From Drosophila persimilis (Eukaryota; Arthropoda; Insecta; Diptera; Drosophilidae), in NCBI RefSeq assembly GCF_003286085.1, contig NW_020825353.1, positions 1,116,001 through 1,180,000 of the forward strand: a DNA stretch of 64,000 nucleotides, given 5' to 3'. Under the pieces are notes generated by a model. The model ran no database searches. It saw nothing but the letters and a program-made list of their open reading frames with translations, and had not been told where the DNA came from. Made by a program: the position numbers and the translations under genes. This document shows, piece by piece, positions 1 to 10,016 of this stretch; positions within the stretch are counted from its first letter, which is position 1, and the number at the start of each line of letters is the position of its first letter.

Positions 1-2835
1 CCATGACCACGCCCGGCGGCGTCGTCTCGTACATGCGATCCGAGGTAAAGATCTGCTTGCCCAGGAATGTGGTCAGGTTTTCGGCATCCACTGGGAAGTT
101 GGTGCCCTCCTTCTTGACCAAAAGGAAGGCCACTTTGCGAATGACCTTCTCGATCTGCTTCTGCAAGTTACGCACTCCGGACTCGCGGCAATAGCTGCGT
201 ATCAGCATATTCAGGGCTTTCTCGGTTATGCTGATATGCTCGTCGGTCAGGCCACAGTCGTTCATCGACTGCGGTATCAGATACTGACGGGCAATGGCCA
301 CCTTCTCCTCGGCCACATAGCCGGACATCTCAATCAGCTCCATGCGATCCCTCAGCGGCTCTGGTATGGTATCGATCACGTTGGCCGTGCAAATGAATAG
401 CACACGCGACAGATCGATTGGCACGTCCAGATAGTGGTCCAGGAAATTGGCATTCTGCTCGGGATCGAGTAGCTCTAACAGCGCCGAGCTGGGATCTCCC
501 TGATAGCCCCTGTGGATAGGGAGATTACGAGTATTTTTCGCCACGAAATTGAATCAAGTATTCGTGCCACCCACTTGCCAATCTTGTCCACCTCATCAAT
601 GAGCACTAGAGGGTTTTCCGTCTTAGTCTTTTTCAAGCACTGTATCAGCTTGCCAGGCATTGCGCCTACGTAGGTGCGACGATGTCCCTTGATCTCAGCC
701 ACATCCGTCATGCCGCCCACACTGAAGCGGAAGTACTCACGATTCAGGGCCCGAGCAATGGACTTGGCTATACTCGTCTTGCCCACACCAGGCGGTCCAT
801 GGAAGCACAGGATCTTGCCCTGCGTGCTGCCCTTCAGAGAACTGACGGCGATAAACTCTAGAATGCGCTTCTTGATATCCTCCATTCCGTAGTGATCGTG
901 GTTTAGGATCTCGTTGGCTTTGTCCAGGCAGAGATTCTCAGTGCTAATGACGCCCCAGGGTAGCGAGGTGAGCCAGTCGAGGTAGTTGCGGGTTACACTG
1001 TAATTAACAGGAGAGAAACGACATTAGGATGATGTTAAGGAGCTCTCTGAATGGATCGATCTCTTGCTTACTTAAATTCAGAGCTATGACTCTCCAGGAA
1101 GTTCAGTTTGGTCAGTTCCTCATCGATGACCTGCTTAATACTTTCTGGAACGATTTTGTCTTTGAGTTTTTCCATATACTTTTCACCGATGGCATCCTTG
1201 TCGTCTTTCTCAATGCCCAGCTCCTTTTTGATAACCTTCAGCTGTTCCTGCAGTATGTATTTTCGGTGCTGCTGCTTGACTTTTTCCTCTACCTCGCGTC
1301 CAATTTTCGCTTGCAGTCTCGATAGCTCCTGCTCCTTTTTGAGCAATGTCAGGGACAGTTGCAGGCGTTTTGGGATCTATAAAAGAAAAATGTATTATCA
1401 TACAAGAGAAATCTGTAGCATCAATGAATGCCACATATGTACATCTTCTTCCTCTAGGATATTTTGCAGCTCCTCTGGGTCTCCGGACGACAGGGAGGCA
1501 CCCAAGTCGCATAGGTAGATGGGGTTGTCCACAACTCGTTGATTCTGATGCAGCATTTGATGGAGACTCTCCCTAAGGGAAAGAGAGTTAAGCAGGAAGA
1601 TTCTTGGGGTATTGTATGGCTTACCTATACAGGGGATTCATGGTGATGATGTCGCGTAGAGTCTTGATAATCTCTTGTGTTAGCGCCTTGACTTCTGGGG
1701 TTTGTTTGTAAACCGGTAGCTTCACATTCTCCACCTCTACAATGAGCACAGGCGGTGATCCGGAAGGTGCAGCAGACTCGGCACCGGACTCTGCATCGGG
1801 GGTAGCTGATGTACTCGCTTCGGCATCGAGGGCGGCTTTGGCTGCCGCTTTGATAGCTTTAAATTTCTCTGAGATATGCGAACGCTGTTTCAATTCAAAT
1901 TCGTCCATTGGGTTTGTGGTGTCAGCGTCAGCGTCAGCGGCAGCTGCAGTCTCTTGTAATTTTTGCTTAATTGCGCGACGCGTTTTACGGCGTTCACTGG
2001 ACGACTGTGACGTTGTCGATGATTTGTTGTTTGTTGTTTGATCTTCAGCTGGGATGTGTAATTTAATATTAAATAGTGGATAATGCAAAGTTGTCATTTT
2101 CACTAAGATCAAGAACATTTGTCACAATTTGTATGGGCTTAGTGTGTGTCTGTAGGTGCTTACCTGGCTTTTTTGGATTCGGCAGATCCTCGACCACCTG
2201 TCCTGTGATGCGTATGCGACGATGGGCCAGCACCACAAGGCGCATCCTGTCGCCCAAATCCTGAATCTCTTGGATCTGTGCAAAAGTGCCCAGGTGATAG
2301 ACCTCGTCCAGATTCTGGACGACCTCCTCTTCCCCGTCGACTTTCTTGAGGAAAACCCCAACGTAGGGCTGATTAAGGCTAACTTTGCGACGCAGCAGAT
2401 CCATAACAATTGGGTTGGACACCTGAAACATAAGTTGAGTCATGGTGAAGACCACTGGAATTTGACATCTGTCCCAGCATTCGCACTCACCTCCACAATC
2501 TTCATGAAGCGCGGAAACAAGGGATTCTTCCGCATGGCCAGCAGCGGAACATGTGGCCATACGTCGGGCACCACCACTGTGGCAGGCAGGTGGGAGTCTC
2601 GCTCGGACGGACCTTCTGGTCCCGCTGGCGCTTTCTTGTCGTCGGGATCGTCGCGTCGGCGACTGTAGAAACGCTGAGCCATCACCATTGTCGCGCCATT
2701 GAATCTCTCGAGGCGAGTAACTTTATCACTAAAATATTTAGACAAGGCACTTTGTCCCGGGCGAATGCGAGTCCATGCGACTGTCGTGGACAGGGCGCGC
2801 ATTAGGTGCCGCCCTCGTACAGCGTGAGATATCAT
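1..2835 (-). CDS. Lon: Mitochondrial Lon protease, partial (C-terminal part lies left of the window)
   Basis: ATP-dependent serine protease of the mitochondrial matrix that degrades misfolded and oxidised proteins and binds mtDNA. Exons read on the minus strand: 2835-2491, 2422-2164, 2048-1625, 1572-1443, 1376-1072, 997-575, 509-<1. All introns are 62-115 bp with GT-AG ends and phases agree throughout. The start is an ATG followed by an Arg-rich, acid-poor N-terminus typical of a matrix presequence. The substrate-binding LON domain begins near residue 88. An Ala/Ser/Asp-rich stretch in exon 3 interrupts it. The AAA+ module carries Walker A GPPGVGKT near residue 555, Walker B LVLIDEVD near 618 and a sensor-1 FICTAN segment around position 385 of the window. 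The Ser-Lys protease domain is outside the window, so catalytic residues cannot be checked. Known D. melanogaster counterpart: CG8798. Family assignment is secure. Confidence 0.95.
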
Positions 2836-2974
2836 TTCTAACCAGCTCGAGAATCAGTAATATTAGAAAAACAACAGAATGATTATGTGACAGGCTGATG
2901 AAATAAACCGGAGGTAGTGCTGTGAAGTGAACTAAAATGAAAATATCATATCAAAAGTCAAAAATATCACCCAT

Positions 2975-2990
2975 ATCGATATATCGATAT
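2975..2990. promoter_or_regulatory. Two abutting DRE motifs between divergent Lon and PIG-F
   Basis: Two perfect TATCGATA motifs lie end to end at 2975-2982 and 2983-2990, inside the 230 bp between the Lon start codon (2835) and the PIG-F start codon (3066). TATCGATA is the DREF/BEAF-32 binding core of Drosophila housekeeping promoters. No TATA box is visible. A shared bidirectional housekeeping promoter is the simple reading. Confidence 0.75.
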
Positions 2991-3065
2991 AATATCAACA
3001 ATGAAGTTCGGAGCTGCAAAAATATTCGTTTCGTTGTAAAAAGTTGTGTTTGATTGCATTTAACA

Positions 3066-3776
3066 ATGGTTTCGCGTTTCGATCAGCAAAAGACCAAGCA
3101 CCAGCTCTTCCATGTGTCCCTCAGCCTGGCCACCATATTGATATGCATGACATACATGCAGTACCGCCGCAACTGGGCCTATCTCGGCAACTTCTGGGAC
3201 TCACTGGTGGTTCCAATTGTCTTCATCGGCGAGCTGCTGAAAGTCGTGCTGGCCCGTTTCTATGGGCGCATTGAGGATGGTGTGCTGACGGTCAAGCAGC
3301 GGCAAAAGAAGGCGGCATATTTCACGGCACGCGAGCTCGCGGGAGGATTCACGCTGCAGTTCCTGTGCACGCTGCTGTATGCCTTCAGCTGCATCATTTT
3401 TGGTGCACCGGTACTGGGCAACTACGAGGAGACCTTTGTCCTTTCCCTGCTGATGACACTGCTGACGGTGTCGCCCACGGTGTTCCTCTTGGGCGGCGGC
3501 GGTGCCCTGCAAGTGTGCTTCTGCGAGAAACCGGACTTTGTGACCAAGTGCGAGGAGACGGCCCTGAATCTGTTCAAGTACAATGCCCTGGGTGGCATCC
3601 TGGGGGCCTGGGCTGGCAGTGTTGTGGCCCCCCTGGACTGGGGACGCGACTGGCAGGTATATCCGATACCAAACATCATCGGAGCTCTGCTGGGCAGCGC
3701 CATGGGCAATATTTATGCCTGTACGCATGTCCTTTATGCCACGGCCCGCGTGTACATGACCAAAAAACGTGCTTAA
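3066..3776 (+). CDS. PIG-F: GPI biosynthesis protein PIG-F (ethanolamine-phosphate transferase partner)
   Basis: A 236-residue, single-exon, multi-pass membrane protein. The start is the ATG at 3066 (context ACAATGG), because the upstream part of the frame lacks an ATG. PIG-F sits in the ER membrane and stabilises the PIG-O and PIG-G enzymes that add ethanolamine phosphate to GPI precursors. The sequence shows about six hydrophobic segments, a short Lys-rich loop near residue 80 (VKQRQKKAA), and the family-typical C-terminal block LGAWAGSVVAPLDWGRDWQ followed by YPIPNIIGALLG. The protein ends in a di-basic KKRA tail suited to ER retention. Length fits the family (human about 219). A polyadenylation hexamer AATAAA is at 3787-3792. 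It is divergent from Lon and convergent with l(3)76BDm. Confidence 0.93.
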   Translation: MVSRFDQQKTKHQLFHVSLSLATILICMTYMQYRRNWAYLGNFWDSLVVPIVFIGELLKVVLARFYGRIEDGVLTVKQRQKKAAYFTARELAGGFTLQFLCTLLYAFSCIIFGAPVLGNYEETFVLSLLMTLLTVSPTVFLLGGGGALQVCFCEKPDFVTKCEETALNLFKYNALGGILGAWAGSVVAPLDWGRDWQVYPIPNIIGALLGSAMGNIYACTHVLYATARVYMTKKRA

Positions 3777-4300
3777 AAACAATAACAATAAATGCTATTA
3801 ATCCTGCCACCAGATTATTACGTTGCGCTGCCACAACTCCGACATCCACAACCACACACTGATCTGATTCCGATACACGTCATCATCTCTCTCTAGTCAG
3901 CAGCTTAAGAACTACCAAAAAGCAATTAACATACTTTAATGTTACATGTTTAAGCATTTTATTAGAGTGTAATATGAATGAATTCTTTTTTAAATCAATC
4001 AACTAATAAACTAACAAATCATTAATTTAATCACAAGCGACAAAGACACAAAGGTTCCCTTCCGTTCCCGCCCATCGATCGAACGAACCCCAACTGAAGC
4101 GTTCCGATATTGATTTTAAGGATTACAAAATGAATGGAAAATGCTTTCGGTTTAAAGCCTCAGTAACCTCCTTCAACAAATAAACCACAAATTGAAGACA
4201 AAACTGTTTCTCGTAAGAGCATGATCATCATAGACGATCCGACACAAAACATATTTAACACATCGTGAGTTAGAAACTAGAGAAAATTGTAGGACAAATC
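3777..4300. other. Convergent 3' UTR region between PIG-F and l(3)76BDm
   Basis: A 524 bp AT-rich gap holding both 3' ends. Plus-strand AATAAA occurs at 3787-3792 just after the PIG-F stop. A minus-strand AATAAA (TTTATT at 3958-3963) lies about 340 bp past the l(3)76BDm stop. If that distal signal is the one used, the two transcripts end within about 170 bp of each other without overlapping. No conserved ORF is present. Confidence 0.6.
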
Positions 4301-7300
4301 TTAGCCCTTGGCAGCCAGCACAAAGCTCTCGTCCTCCAGCAGGCAACGTTGGCCCACATAGTTCTCATTGGGCTCCCAATAGTCCTCGTCCTCATCATCG
4401 GCCAGCGGCTCGCTGGCCTTCTCATTGCTGGGCGCCACCTCAGGCAGCTGAAACTCTCGATGTTTGTTGGGGGCATTGTCCGAGGACAGGCGCCTGCGAA
4501 GCATTGCCTCGGCCGCCGTGGCTGGACAGTGGCTTGTCTCGTAGAGTTTGTACAGCTTGACGAAATGCAAGCCACTGGCAAGCCGAGGTCCGCCCTCCTT
4601 GGCCACTATGGCACTCCAGCTGAGAGCCATCGTGGCGTGGGGCACATACCCCGCAATGCTGGCGTTGAACTCCTCTGTGCTGATGCTGGTATTGAAGAAC
4701 ACGGTCTCCTCGTTGGTGAGGAAGCTGTGCGGATCGTCCAGCGACGGCATGTGCTGCTCCACCTGCTGTGCATGCTGCGCAGGCATAATCTTCAAATGGG
4801 AGAGCCGGGTCTGCAGCAGAGTTTTAATCGTGGGAATGTCGTTAAAGTGTTCCTTCTGGGCCTTCTCCTGCAGGCGGAACTGCAGGCTGCAGAATTTGGA
4901 AGACCTGAGGCACTGTCCACCCGCCTGTCCCGCACTGACTCCCATACTGTCCATAACTGCAATACAAGGAAGTCAACCATCAGGAAGGTGTCATTGTTAA
5001 GCCCCTTCCCCCACTTACTGTACAACTTCTCTGGATTCAGATCGTATTCCTTGGAGTACAAGGACAACGTGTTGACGTACACTTCGGTCGCCTGAGCTGC
5101 GTGCTGATTCCGCAGGTTCAGCTCCAGACCCAGTTCGTTGGTCACTGCGTTGCTCACGAAGCACGTGGAGTCCGCTTGCAGGCAGCTCTCCACCTGCAGG
5201 TGCCAGATGTGACGAACCAGCCGATACTTGATGGGGGAATTGGCACCCACTGGCAATGAATAGTAGAAGAGCAAGCGCAGCGTGAAGGGTCCATCCTGGT
5301 GGGGTGCCTGCAGCCACATGGAAATGGTATGGCCCTGCTGTGCCTCCAAGGCCGCCTGGCCAGGACGTTGAAGCAGCCGGAATACACGCTGCCCGCGGAT
5401 TTCCTTGTCCTTGACGAGCTTATCATTGGACAGATCACGTAAAGCTGTACAGAAAACAGTACTCATTAATCGTAAATATACAAAACGGCATTCGATTCCA
5501 TTCAATTTACGTACAGCTCTTCATGGCCAGCGGCATTTGGTGGTGCTGCTCTGACTGCAGCGACAAGCAGCGCGGCGTGTCACAGCCCAGATAAATCTCC
5601 TCAATGGGGGCTATGCCCAGATTGCGTAGAGTAATGGAAACGGGGAGAATCTCACCAGCCAACAGCTGGGTGGGCACCGGACTGAAGCTAACACTCATGG
5701 CGGGCAATTGGGGGACCAATTTGAGGCTCAACCGGTTGTCCAGAACAGTCTGCGAGGATTGCTTGGCCGTGGCAGGCCGGATCATTTGCGTCTCAAACTG
5801 CAAGGAGCCGAGCAGACTGGCAGAGGGATCCGCCGTGGCTGCCACACGGCACACAACGCCCAGAATGAGGAGGCGTCCGGTAAGCTTCGGCGTTAGCTTG
5901 AAGTAAACGGTTTTCTCGGCCTGTTCGGCCAGCTCAAAAGATGCCACGCAGCTGGTCTTGATGGCCACTTGCACGGCTGCTTTGCTGGCGCTGTCTGCGG
6001 ACTCCTCGTAAATGCAGGCATTCGACAGCACTTCCTCGTTGTCCAGGGTGAGTTTCCAGAGCAGATCGATCTCGGAGAGCGCTATGCTGCAGCGAACACT
6101 GTTCGAAAGGGTAACTGCCAGCTCAATGGGCTCCCCCTGCACAGCCACGGGCGTCTCCAGGGCCGGCTGCTGCTTGGTATACAAATATCTCGAGGGCTTA
6201 AACACAAACGGCTTATTGGAGGCAGCCGTGATCACCAGCATCTCCTCAATCTTGTTCCAAATGGACTCATCTGCCGTCAAATTGGAATTGATGTCGATGT
6301 TGGTGGCTGGCAGCTGCGGCGCCTGAGCTGAGGGCGATTGAACCAGGGTCAAGACGCGCACCGAAGATTGCACCAGCTGGGGCAAGGCATGCGGCAGTAG
6401 TCCCACCTCTGGACTACGTTTGAGTAGCTCCTGGAATACACAAATTGTCACTAAATCGGATCGGGATGATCGCTGCTGATTCCCACTCACATTCTGCGTC
6501 TGGATGTACTCCTTCAGGAAGCTGCTCTGCTGCGCGGAACTCTGCAGGCTGCCAGGACGCAAGAGGTGGGCAAAGGAACGACTGGCCTCATCGAGCTGCT
6601 TCAGCATATAGGCCTGTTTGGCCACCGTATACTGTATATGATCCTCGGCCAGGCTCCACTCACGCTTCTGGAACACCTGGTAGGCCTGGCGGTAGCAGCG
6701 ATACGCGTGCTTTCGCTGTCCGGCACGAGAGTAGCGATTCCCAGCCAGGACAATGTGAAAGGCATACTTCCTGTGCATGGCCGGTTGGGTCACCAGAAAG
6801 CAGTAGGCCGCCTGCTCAAGCAGCAGGGCGGAACGAAGGTCCGACTCCTCGCTGGTCATGCGTATCAACTGCTTGGCCACGTCGCTATACAGACGCGCTG
6901 TCTTCAGGCACTCCATGCTGAGCAGCGTTGCCCGTGTGGCAAATGCCTGCAATCTGCAATCGAAAATCATATAAGAAATTGGTTTGATTTCGAAGGGAAC
7001 ACGAAAACCCACTTGCACACGGTCAGATAGCAGACAATGGCATCCTCCATGTAGTCGTAGGTTTTGCGGTGCGCTGTGCCCAGCATGAAGGCGGAAAGGG
7101 CAGCCATTTCGAGGGCACCCGCATAGTATTGCCAGGCCGAGTCCGCATTGAAGTCCCTCTTGGCCTGGTGGTAGGCCTGAAAGGCCAGATTATAGTGTCC
7201 AAACATAAAATAGAGATCGCCCAGCTTTCTCGTTTGCAGCTCCGCGGATTCGTTTGTATAGATGACTGCGTTTTGATTGTTTGCTCCTGCTCCCGGCTTG

Positions 7301-8666
7301 CTGGTGACGAACCAACGCTTCGTGGCACTCAGCAGGGACTTGCTCACTCCCTTCTTGTTGGTCACACCCTCGCTGAGAGTGGCCACCAGGTGCTCGATGT
7401 ATGGTATCAGGGCACGCACCGCATAGTCCTGCACAAAGTGTCGCACGTTGTCAACGTCCCGCATGGTGAGACAGCCGCCGTGCGGTGCATCCGCCTCCAG
7501 ATCGCTGGCCCACACATTGGGATTGATGGTCTGAGAGGCAATGCTCTCGCTGCTAATGCTGAACTTGGAGTTGATGGCCTCGGTGGCGCTCTCCTGCATT
7601 GGACTCAGGGGATGCAGCATGGTCAGGTCGCTCTCCTGGGCATTGACGCCCTCCAGCAGCTGGGACATCTGCATGGAGGGCATGCTGATGACCGACACCG
7701 CCTCCTGAGGGGATTTCGGGGCACTCAGGTCAGTGGAGGTCAGCGTGGCATCGCTCTTTGGCTGCCTCTTGATGTAGGACGCCCAGTAGTCCTGCACCTC
7801 TGCAGCAGCCTGGCCATCCAGCGAGTTTATGGACACTAGGAAGCACTTGCTGTCGCCAAAGGTTGACTTGAGCAGCTCAAATCCCTGCTGGGCCTTGGAC
7901 AGATCCCCCTGGCTGGCCTCGTGCAGCACCACATAGCTGTTGAGTACTTCGTTGGGCTGGAACCACTTGGGCAGCTTCTGGGGCTGCATTTGCTGGATCC
8001 GCTGGGTCAGCTTGTGCGCAGTCTCTACAATTTGGGGATCGGCACTGGACAGCACCAGCAGGCAGCTGAGCAGGTGGCGGGTGAACTCATGCTCCGCTGG
8101 GAATTGCACAGTCAAGAACGTCTCGCGCCATTGTTCAAACCAAGGCTCCGACGTCGGCAACTCGAGGTCAATGTCCGCTGGGGGAGTAAGAGGGGAGGAG
8201 GGGGAGTAAGTGTCGAAGCCTTTTGGGTGTGTTGTCACTGCGTCCTCACCTATTGTAGCAACCTTGGTCTTGTCATTGTGGGCATTGGTAACCGATTCGT
8301 TGAGCATTCGGCGGGCCAAGACTGTTTGCGGCGGCCGCCAGTCCACATCGCAAAAGTTGAGCCGCAGTCCCCGCACAGAGACGCTCGTCCCAGAGACATC
8401 GCGAAAGTGTGCTGCGATACAGGAACGAGGGCAAAAATATTTTTCCAAAATTTCATATTGTTTACAACCACACCCCCCTCCCCAACGCAAATCCTCTTAC
8501 CATCGTTGGGCAGTTTGGCGAAGGGCTGGAGGAGGTCCACAAAGGAAAGATTGTTGCGATGGCAGATGTCATCTGCCAGACTGCTGCTCAGCACGCCGAT
8601 GAGCGGTGAGAAGATGTTCTTGATTATGTCGCGTGCATTGTAATTCTGGCCCGTCAAATGCAGCAT
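4301..8666 (-). CDS. l(3)76BDm: TRAPP complex subunit 8 (TRS85/TRAPPC8 homologue)
   Basis: A 1317-residue subunit of the TRAPPIII vesicle-tethering complex, which acts as a Rab1 exchange factor in ER-Golgi traffic and autophagy. Seven exons on the minus strand: 8666-8501, 8411-8250, 8177-7013, 6953-6491, 6430-5515, 5444-5019, 4956-4301. The coding sum is 3954 bp, exactly 1318 codons with stop. Intron 4 (6431-6490) is 60 bp and could be read through in frame, but its GTGAGT...TTCCAG ends and the break it makes in a conserved helical block argue for splicing. Recognisable TRAPPC8 blocks are the N-terminal SPLIGVLSSS start, the WFEQWRETFLTVQFP segment, and the TPR-like stretch with LTSEESDLRSALLLEQAAYCF. 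The C-terminus is acidic (DDEDEDYWEPNENYVG). Human TRAPPC8 is about 1435 residues, so this is near full length. D. melanogaster CG8793. Confidence 0.92.
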
Positions 8667-9074
8667 TATTTATTTTATTGTCACTATTTTGCTCCAAATT
8701 GCACCCAATCGCACCTTGGAGCGTTTTATTTCGATATATCGAACCAGCTGATCCAGATCCGGAACCAGTCGACTCTAAGCATAGAGCGGCCACACTGAAG
8801 CGCGGGAAAGGCTGTCAGCTGTCACAATTCCGCAGAATTTTACACATCCAAATTGTACACAAAAAGCAATATTCATAAGATTAACAACGAAAAACTATTC
8901 ACACTCAAATTCTTAACGTATTCGTCTAAACACGCTTTATTACATACGTCGTGTGTCGCCAGCTATTTCATCAGCGCACGCCATCCAAAAGAACCACCGC
9001 TTGCTGCATCTGAAAAAAGTCAGAAAGTCTCGCATAGTCCCCCAAAGAAAGAGAAGAGTCCCGAAAGTACAGTC
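8667..9074. promoter_or_regulatory. Bidirectional promoter region of l(3)76BDm and asf1 with DRE-like palindrome
   Basis: A 408 bp gap between the start codons of two divergent genes. A 14 bp palindrome at 8730-8743 (TTCGATATATCGAA) overlaps two diverged TATCGAT-type sites. The asf1 leader continues open upstream of its ATG for 74 codons, but this part has no conservation-like features and no good ATG. Confidence 0.6.
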
Positions 9075-9743
9075 ATGGCCAAGGTGCACATCACGAATGT
9101 TGTGGTGCTGGACAACCCCAGCAGCTTCTTCAATCCCTTCCAGTTCGAGCTGACATTCGAGTGCATTGAGGAACTGAAGGAGGATCTTGAATGGAAAATG
9201 ATTTACGTGGGCTCGGCCGAGTCCGAGGAGCATGACCAGGTATTGGACACCATCTACGTTGGCCCCGTGCCCGAGGGTCGTCACATATTCGTCTTCCAGG
9301 CCGATCCGCCAGATGTTAGCAAAATTCCGGAACAGGATGCCGTAGGCGTCACTATTGTGCTGTTAACGTGCTCGTATCGCGGGCAGGAGTTTGTGCGCGT
9401 CGGTTACTACGTGAACAATGACTATGGAGAACAGGAGATGCGAGAGAATCCGCCAACCAAGCCACTGTTCGACAAGCTAACGCGCAACATACTCGCCAGC
9501 AAGCCGCGCGTCACCCGCTTCAAGATCAACTGGGACTACGGCCACACCAACGGCAATGGCAATGGAGTGCCAGAGAACAACGGACACAGCTATGATATGA
9601 TGATCGACGGTCCATCCACATCGCAGGCGGCCCAGACCTCTGCTCAGCAGCAGCAGGATGATGACAATAGCCTGGCCATGCCCATGGAGAACGGCATTAA
9701 GGCCCTCAACGAGAACTCAAATTCACTGGCAATGGAATGTTGA
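9075..9743 (+). CDS. asf1: Anti-silencing factor 1, histone H3-H4 chaperone
   Basis: A 222-residue nuclear chaperone that carries H3-H4 dimers to CAF-1 and HIRA during replication and transcription. The conserved N-terminal immunoglobulin-like core spans residues 1 to about 155 and starts with MAKVHITNVVVLDNPSSFF. It contains EDLEWKMIYVGSAESEEHDQ, GRHIFVFQADPPD and the strand ending RVGYYVNNDY. The C-terminal tail is Asn/Gly/Gln-rich and ends in LAMEC; in flies this tail is the substrate of Tousled-like kinase (known, not visible here). The ATG at 9075 was chosen over the longer open frame because it starts the conserved core. The gene has one exon in the coding part. ATTAAA at 9859-9864 is a candidate polyadenylation signal. 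D. melanogaster CG9383 encodes 218 residues. Confidence 0.96.
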   Translation: MAKVHITNVVVLDNPSSFFNPFQFELTFECIEELKEDLEWKMIYVGSAESEEHDQVLDTIYVGPVPEGRHIFVFQADPPDVSKIPEQDAVGVTIVLLTCSYRGQEFVRVGYYVNNDYGEQEMRENPPTKPLFDKLTRNILASKPRVTRFKINWDYGHTNGNGNGVPENNGHSYDMMIDGPSTSQAAQTSAQQQQDDDNSLAMPMENGIKALNENSNSLAMEC

Positions 9744-10016
9744 GAGGAGAGATTCTTTCTGGCAGTCCAACTGCAACACACACAAACACACACTTGAGTG
9801 GGCGCAGACTTGAAGGAAACTCCCCCCGCGCAACCTCAACCCCTTAATTAAGCAAATGATTAAATATATATGTATACATTAAATTTACTTACCTTATCTA
9901 AATTGTGACTTTTTTTTGTTGTGTAAAGAACTAGCAACCGTTTGTTTCTCTGTCACGTCTCGTTGTTCGATATAGCATTCGATTTCCATTATTTTCCATG
10001 AGAAAGCGAAAAAAGT

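Noticed and set aside
8853..9074. N-terminal extension of asf1 by 74 codons
   Set aside because: Open by chance upstream of the conserved start; first codons lack an ATG with good context and Asf1 proteins begin at MAKVHITNV-type sequence.
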